Positions 59,794-64,000 of a DNA stretch of 64,000 nucleotides are shown here, in pieces (the stretch's first letter is position 1; every line of letters begins with the position of its first letter). Where the stretch lies: the NCBI RefSeq assembly GCF_022763305.1, contig NZ_JALEGT010000079.1, positions 1-64,000 on the forward strand, written 5' to 3'. The DNA is from Marivita sp. GTDB taxonomy: Bacteria; Pseudomonadota; Alphaproteobacteria; Rhodobacterales; Rhodobacteraceae. Below the pieces are notes generated by a model. That model saw only the letters and a program-made list of their open reading frames with translations. It had not been told where the DNA came from and ran no database searches. The position numbers were made by a program, and so were the translations under genes.

Positions 59794-59885
59794 CAAAAAT
59801 ACTTCGGGGGAGTCGCCCAAGGGGCGACGGGGGCAGCGCCCCCCTGTTTCCGCCACCGGAAACAGGCGATGCGTCACCGCATCGC
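59794..59885. repeat. Four adjacent hairpins between pdhC and cysE
   Basis: After CAAAAATACTTCGGGGG, four perfect stems follow with no bases between them: GTCGCCC/GGGCGAC (59812-59828), GGGGGC/GCCCCC (59829-59843), CTGTTTCCG/CGGAAACAG (59844-59865) and GCGATGCG/CGCATCGC (59866-59885). The third and fourth correspond to the module at 5351-5390. Confidence 0.8.
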
Positions 59886-59894
59886 CAACCAACA

Positions 59895-60704
59895 TTACGC
59901 GCCGGAGCGCAAAATCTGATCCATGCTGATCGCAGGCTGCGAACACCCGGCCTCACCCACGATCCGCGCGGGCACACCCGCCACGGTCTTGCAGGGCGGC
60001 ACCTCTTCCAGCACCACCGATCCCGCCGCCACGCGCGAGCAATTGCCCACCTTGATATTGCCCAGCACCTTGGCCCCGGCCCCGATCAGCACACCATCGC
60101 CGATCTTCGGATGACGGTCTTCCTCTTCCTTGCCGGTGCCGCCCAGCGTCACGGAATGCAGCATCGACACGTTGTCGCCGACAACTGCCGTTTCCCCGAT
60201 CACGATGGAATGGGCGTGGTCGATCATGATCCCCTGCCCGATCTTCGCCGCCGGGTGGATGTCGACGCCAAACGCCTCGGAACAGCGCATCTGGACAAAA
60301 TAGGCCAGATCCGTCCGCCCTTGCCGCCAGAGCCAGTTGCCCACGCGGTAACACTGGATCGCCTGAAATCCCTTGAAATACAGCAGCGGCTGCAGGAACC
60401 GATGGCAGGCCGGATCGCGCTCGTAGACCGCCACGATGTCTGCGCGGGCCGCCATCGCAAGGCTCGGATCCGAGGCAAAGGCCTCGTCACAGATCTCGCG
60501 CAGGATCTGCTCGGTCATCTCTCCATTCGCCAGTTTGAGCGAAATCCGGTAGCTCAGCGCCCGCTCGAGGCTGGGATGGTGCAGCACCGAATAGTGAATC
60601 ATGCCGCCTAGCAGCGGTTCCTTGGCCACCGCCTCGTCCGCTTCCTTGACGATACGGGCCCAAACCGGGTCCACTGCCGCGAGTTTTGCGCGTGTTTCAG
60701 CCAT
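59895..60704 (-). CDS. cysE: Serine O-acetyltransferase
   Basis: A 269-residue hexapeptide-repeat enzyme making O-acetylserine for cysteine synthesis. The N-terminal helical domain is typical of CysE (DPVWARIVKEADEAVAKEPLLGGMIHYSVLHHPSLERAL); the catalytic region holds DIHPAAKIGQGIMIDHAHSIVIGETAVVGDN. The C-terminus ends SMDQILRSGA. A ribosome binding site CAAAGGAGAG precedes the ATG at 60704. Upstream are two tandem copies of GATCAAA (60742-60755). It is convergent with pdhC. Confidence 0.95.
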   Translation of the reverse strand: MAETRAKLAAVDPVWARIVKEADEAVAKEPLLGGMIHYSVLHHPSLERALSYRISLKLANGEMTEQILREICDEAFASDPSLAMAARADIVAVYERDPACHRFLQPLLYFKGFQAIQCYRVGNWLWRQGRTDLAYFVQMRCSEAFGVDIHPAAKIGQGIMIDHAHSIVIGETAVVGDNVSMLHSVTLGGTGKEEEDRHPKIGDGVLIGAGAKVLGNIKVGNCSRVAAGSVVLEEVPPCKTVAGVPARIVGEAGCSQPAISMDQILRSGA

Positions 60705-60763
60705 GCGATCTCTCCTTTGACCTGCAGAGTGTAGCAGATAGGATCAAAGATCAAAAACGCAAA

Positions 60764-60777
60764 GCTGTTATGACAGC
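60764..60777 (-). terminator. Hairpin after the GTA-linked small gene
   Basis: On the minus strand GCTGT / ACAGC with a 4-base loop starts 2 bases after the stop at 60780 and is followed by TTTGCGTTTTTG. It probably ends the GTA transcript before cysE. Confidence 0.5.
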
Positions 60778-60779
60778 GT

Positions 60780-61121
60780 TCACGGGATGGAATGACCGCA
60801 CGGCCCGCCGCAGGCACATATCCGGTCCTGATCAGACCTCCGGGCAGCCCGCGCCGCAAGAGCCTCGAGAACGGCAATCCACGCCGCCAGCCCGCAGGGG
60901 CACTGAAACGACACCGGTCCTCTGCGCCCGTGACGCAACGCCGCTGTCACAAGGCTACCATCCCCGAAAACCGGATGTGCGGCACCCTGCGCCTGCCGGT
61001 ACGCGTCGGCCAGATCAGCCTCACGGATCAATGCCGTGGCCACAGTTGCCCGGCACTCCGGCGGGTGTCCTGCCACCACCGAAACGGCGGCCAGGACATC
61101 GTTGTAGATCACCGGTCTCAC
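60780..61121 (-). CDS. Small protein coupled to the GTA tail gene
   Basis: A 113-residue protein of unknown function, VIYNDVLAAVSVVAGHPPECRA..., with a helical, Ala/Arg-rich body and a Cys/His-rich C-terminus (QCPCGLAAW and CACGGPCGHS). A GTG at 61121 overlaps the stop of the GTA gene by 4 bases (GTGA), which fixes the start. It is therefore the last gene of the GTA transcript here. Whether it is a GTA component or a host gene that reads through is unknown. Confidence 0.6.
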   Translation of the reverse strand: MRPVIYNDVLAAVSVVAGHPPECRATVATALIREADLADAYRQAQGAAHPVFGDGSLVTAALRHGRRGPVSFQCPCGLAAWIAVLEALAARAARRSDQDRICACGGPCGHSIP

Positions 61122-64000
61122 AGGCTGATCCCGACCCGTGCGCCCGGACCCGGCCCAAACCGGTCCGAAAGCTGGGCGACCTCGATCTCGACCGGGCCCG
61201 CAACCCCGTCGGCCAACTGCATCCCGCGCGTATAAGTCCAATTCGGTGCCCCAAGCTCGACCTGCCGCAGCACCGTCCCACCGGACAGAACCCGCAAACC
61301 ATAGGCTTCACGATCTTCTCCCAACGGAATCTCCGGCAGATCCCAGCCATCCGCAGCGATCCGCCCCCGGCGCACCCACGACACCGTCACGTCTTCGCCG
61401 ACACGCTGTGCCCTGAGATGTACAGGCCGCAAGGGCCGCAACCCGATCCCGGCAAAGGCATGAACCGCGTGCCGATACGCGGCATGATCATAGGCCTTGT
61501 CCGCCGGCCCGATCCGGTAATGCCGCACCAACCCGCGCTGCGATCCCGCCACCGCAATCTGGCGCGGGGTGCCGTCGAGCAGCACGAAATACGCACCACT
61601 CGGCAGGACATCCGGCATCGCAGCATCCGACCCGAACTGCCCCCGCAGCAGACCCGACAGCCGCCAGACACCGGGTGCCGCCAAATCCGCCGTCCGGAAC
61701 TGGACCAGCTCCCATGCGGCCGGATCACCGGTCCCGAGCGCCGCAAGGTTCGCCCCCGCCAACAGCCCCGCGTCGCTGACCGAGGACAGACTGCCCGAGG
61801 TCAACGCCACCTCGATTGCGGTGGCATGGTCGATCAGTCCGGACGGCGCACGTGGCACGGGCGTCAAGGTGACACCGACGGTCGACGCCACTCCGACAAG
61901 CCCGTTCAGCGCATAGCCCGCATCCTGGGCCGCATCATAGACCGCCACATCCCCCGGCCACGGCTCCGCCGTCACCGCCAGATGCGGCGCATGGGGCACC
62001 TCATCGCCGGTGATCAGCGGAAGATCAAGGAACAGCGGCAGGACCGGCCCAGAGCTCACATACCGCCGGGATGGCGTCGGATCATCCGGGAAATCCGCCG
62101 GATGATACACCTCGGGCGCGATCCGCACCGCATCAATCAACTGATGGGTCGTCTGCTCCACCCGGTCGATGCGCACGGTCATGTCGCCCGCCTCGGCCGG
62201 CAGCCTCAGCACATCCCCTGCGCCCAGCGCATGTTGTGACAACGGCAGGGCAAAGCGCACCGCATCGCGCGACACCCGTGCCTCGCTCAGCCAGCGTTCC
62301 ACCGCCTGCCGCCCTTCAGGTCGCGTCAGCAGAAGCGGCACCTCGCTTTCGGCCACAGCATGTGTCCCTTCGTCAGGCAGCACCGATTCCTCCGCGATGT
62401 TGCGGTAATCCCCATCCGCCTCGACAAAGTTCAACCGAACGCGCCCCGACATTTCCGCCTCGGAGCTCCGGCTCTGCACCACTTCGGACCCAAGATCGCC
62501 ATGCGCGGCAAGCTGGTTGACCCCAAGGGACACCGCCCGCGCCCCATCGCGATTGCGGAACACCACCACACCGTCCCGCTCGATCGCATCGAACCCGTAG
62601 GCCAGCATAAGCGGCTGCAACACCCGCCGCGCATCCGATACATCCGGTGCAAGATAGCCGCGCACAAAACCGTATAATGCGCTCACGTCATAGTCCCGCA
62701 ACCCGGAGCGTTCGCAAATCTCGGCCACAACCGACGCCAATGTCCGCCCCGACACACGCCCGTTGATCCAATGCCCGCGTCGGTAATTCGGCCCGTCCGA
62801 CCACATCTCGTCGGTGTTCGGAAACCACGGATAGGGCCGCGCGTCCCAGGCCCAGACAAACACCCGCCCCATGTCGATCATCGGCTCGGAATAGACACCC
62901 GACACCGGATTGTTCGCCGGATCGCCCCAATAGCTCAGCATTGCGCGCAGATACTGGTGCTGGATCAACTCATCCCGCAGCCCGTTCGAATAGGCGGGCA
63001 ACGTGCTTTCCGAACTTTTCGGGTCGAGAAACTTGTTCGGCTCATTCGTTGCCTTGTTGACCGCTGCACAGCCGATCTCGGTGAACCAGATCGGCTTGCT
63101 TTCCGGCACCCACGCCGTCGGCACAGCCTGCCGCACGCCGCCCACCCGGTTGTGATGCGGCTGCGACCACCAGGCGCGGATGTCCTTGTAACGCCAGACC
63201 CACGGCTCGCCATAAGCCCCATCGGTGATCGGCGCGCGCTGCTGCAGGTCCCGTGCCTCCTGCGACGGGTAGTACCAATCATACCCCTCCCCCCCGGCCA
63301 CATTGGCCTTGAGGTAGTCAAGATCATGCACCGCCCCCCAGGCGGCATCCGCGTGATCCTCGCCATCCCGCCAATCCGAGAGCGGCATGTAATTGTCGAT
63401 CCCGATGAAATCGATATTCGGATCGGCCCAAAGCGGATCGAGATGGAAATAGAGATCCCCGCTGCCATCCTGCGGATGTGCGCCGAAATATTCCGACCAA
63501 TCCGCCGCGTAGCCGATCTTCACCCCCGGCCCGAGGATCGCCCGGCAGTCTGCCGCCAGCACCCGCAACGCCTCGACCGCAGGAAATCCCGTCGCCCCGC
63601 GCAACTGCGTCAGGCTCCGCATCTCGGACCCGATACAGAACGCGGTCACACCGCCTGCAACGGCACAGAGATGCGCCTGATGCAGGATGAACCGCCGATA
63701 GCCCCAATCCTGCGGCACCTCTTCCTCAGGGTCGTCGCCGGGCATCAGACCACCCGGCGCATAAAAGATGACATCCTCATCAACGACAAAATCGCCAAGC
63801 TGAGCACCGCCAAAGAACGCCGCCACCTCGGCGTCCATCGCACTGGTTCCTGTCAGGTCCCCCACCTGCCCCGGCGCCACACTTGCCGTAATCCGCCCGC
63901 GCCACGGCAGCTTGGGCTGCTCTCCCTCCCCGGTCCACGGGTTCGGCAAACCGTTCCCCGGCATCTGCTCCATCAGGATGAACGGATAATAGAGCACCTG
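61118..64000 (-). CDS. GTA tail / host-specificity protein (gp15-like), partial
   Basis: The C-terminal 959 or more residues of a large tail protein of the RcGTA ORFg15 type; the N-terminus lies beyond the window. From the visible start comes a TIM-barrel glycosidase-like domain (FCIGSEMRSLTQLRGATGF, IDFIGIDNYMPLSDW, IWFTEIGCAAVNKATNEPNKFLDPKSSE), then a tail-type domain (residues about 440-700), then a C-terminal region of beta structure. Family members run to about 1,300 residues. It is intact in the visible part, with no stops or frameshift. The GTA cluster itself should lie upstream (to the right). Confidence 0.9.
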   Translation of the reverse strand, partial: QVLYYPFILMEQMPGNGLPNPWTGEGEQPKLPWRGRITASVAPGQVGDLTGTSAMDAEVAAFFGGAQLGDFVVDEDVIFYAPGGLMPGDDPEEEVPQDWGYRRFILHQAHLCAVAGGVTAFCIGSEMRSLTQLRGATGFPAVEALRVLAADCRAILGPGVKIGYAADWSEYFGAHPQDGSGDLYFHLDPLWADPNIDFIGIDNYMPLSDWRDGEDHADAAWGAVHDLDYLKANVAGGEGYDWYYPSQEARDLQQRAPITDGAYGEPWVWRYKDIRAWWSQPHHNRVGGVRQAVPTAWVPESKPIWFTEIGCAAVNKATNEPNKFLDPKSSESTLPAYSNGLRDELIQHQYLRAMLSYWGDPANNPVSGVYSEPMIDMGRVFVWAWDARPYPWFPNTDEMWSDGPNYRRGHWINGRVSGRTLASVVAEICERSGLRDYDVSALYGFVRGYLAPDVSDARRVLQPLMLAYGFDAIERDGVVVFRNRDGARAVSLGVNQLAAHGDLGSEVVQSRSSEAEMSGRVRLNFVEADGDYRNIAEESVLPDEGTHAVAESEVPLLLTRPEGRQAVERWLSEARVSRDAVRFALPLSQHALGAGDVLRLPAEAGDMTVRIDRVEQTTHQLIDAVRIAPEVYHPADFPDDPTPSRRYVSSGPVLPLFLDLPLITGDEVPHAPHLAVTAEPWPGDVAVYDAAQDAGYALNGLVGVASTVGVTLTPVPRAPSGLIDHATAIEVALTSGSLSSVSDAGLLAGANLAALGTGDPAAWELVQFRTADLAAPGVWRLSGLLRGQFGSDAAMPDVLPSGAYFVLLDGTPRQIAVAGSQRGLVRHYRIGPADKAYDHAAYRHAVHAFAGIGLRPLRPVHLRAQRVGEDVTVSWVRRGRIAADGWDLPEIPLGEDREAYGLRVLSGGTVLRQVELGAPNWTYTRGMQLADGVAGPVEIEVAQLSDRFGPGPGARVGISL

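Noticed and set aside
60780-64000. Active prophage
   Set aside because: The tail protein is of the gene transfer agent type, with no integrase, lysis or replication genes in view.

Overview
The window is GC-rich alphaproteobacterial chromosome, almost certainly order Rhodobacterales (Roseobacter group). Three things point there: a 14-gene nuo operon full of small accessory genes, a pyruvate dehydrogenase operon whose E1-beta carries its own lipoyl domain, and the last genes of a gene transfer agent (GTA) cluster. It is housekeeping DNA. I see no rRNA, tRNA, CRISPR array, insertion sequence or defence island. Genus and species cannot be told from this sequence alone.

Layout. 1-5.3 kb (+): prfC (probably leaderless), a family-2-type glycosyltransferase, a DEAD-box helicase. 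5.4-9.3 kb (-): gph, ribonuclease J, coaX, birA, set apart from nuo by a strong terminator. 9.4-28.2 kb (-): complex I in the order nuoA-B-C-(small membrane)-D-(lipoprotein)-(unknown)-E-(HhH protein)-(small membrane)-F-(lipoprotein)-(DUF5333-like)-G-(lipoprotein)-H-I-(CMD protein)-J-K-L-M-N. It starts at a clear promoter at about 28.3 kb and has an internal terminator-like hairpin after nuoF. 28.5-29.5 kb (-): a DUF411 protein plus a cytochrome c'-like protein behind a promoter with the 19-bp spacer typical of MerR/CueR control. 29.6-39.6 kb (-): the complete leucine (isovaleryl-CoA) degradation set liuA, liuB, liuD, liuE, liuC, with an acyl-CoA synthetase, a glutathione S-transferase and small envelope proteins, behind a promoter overlapped by a perfect palindrome.

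39.6-53.5 kb: stress/PNPOx-like protein, CreA, a second gph, glmU-glmS-AlkD-like, a lipoprotein, moaA, anmK, tyrS, a DUF3179 protein, two cyclophilins, pgk and an FtsB-like protein. 53.5-55.4 kb (-): an unusual glycosidase-like protein. 55.6-59.8 kb (+): pdhA-(coiled coil)-pdhB-(small)-pdhC, with no E3 gene. 59.9-60.7 kb (-): cysE. 60.8 kb to the end (-): a small GTG-start gene coupled to the GTA tail/host-specificity protein, which runs off the window.

The unexpected content is mostly between genes: hairpin arrays at gene ends, a 29-bp perfect inverted repeat around a structured 140-bp core between moaA and anmK, and several operator-like palindromes and direct repeats. Within genes, the most notable item is a helix-hairpin-helix domain present in near-duplicate at the C-termini of NuoE and of the product of the next gene.
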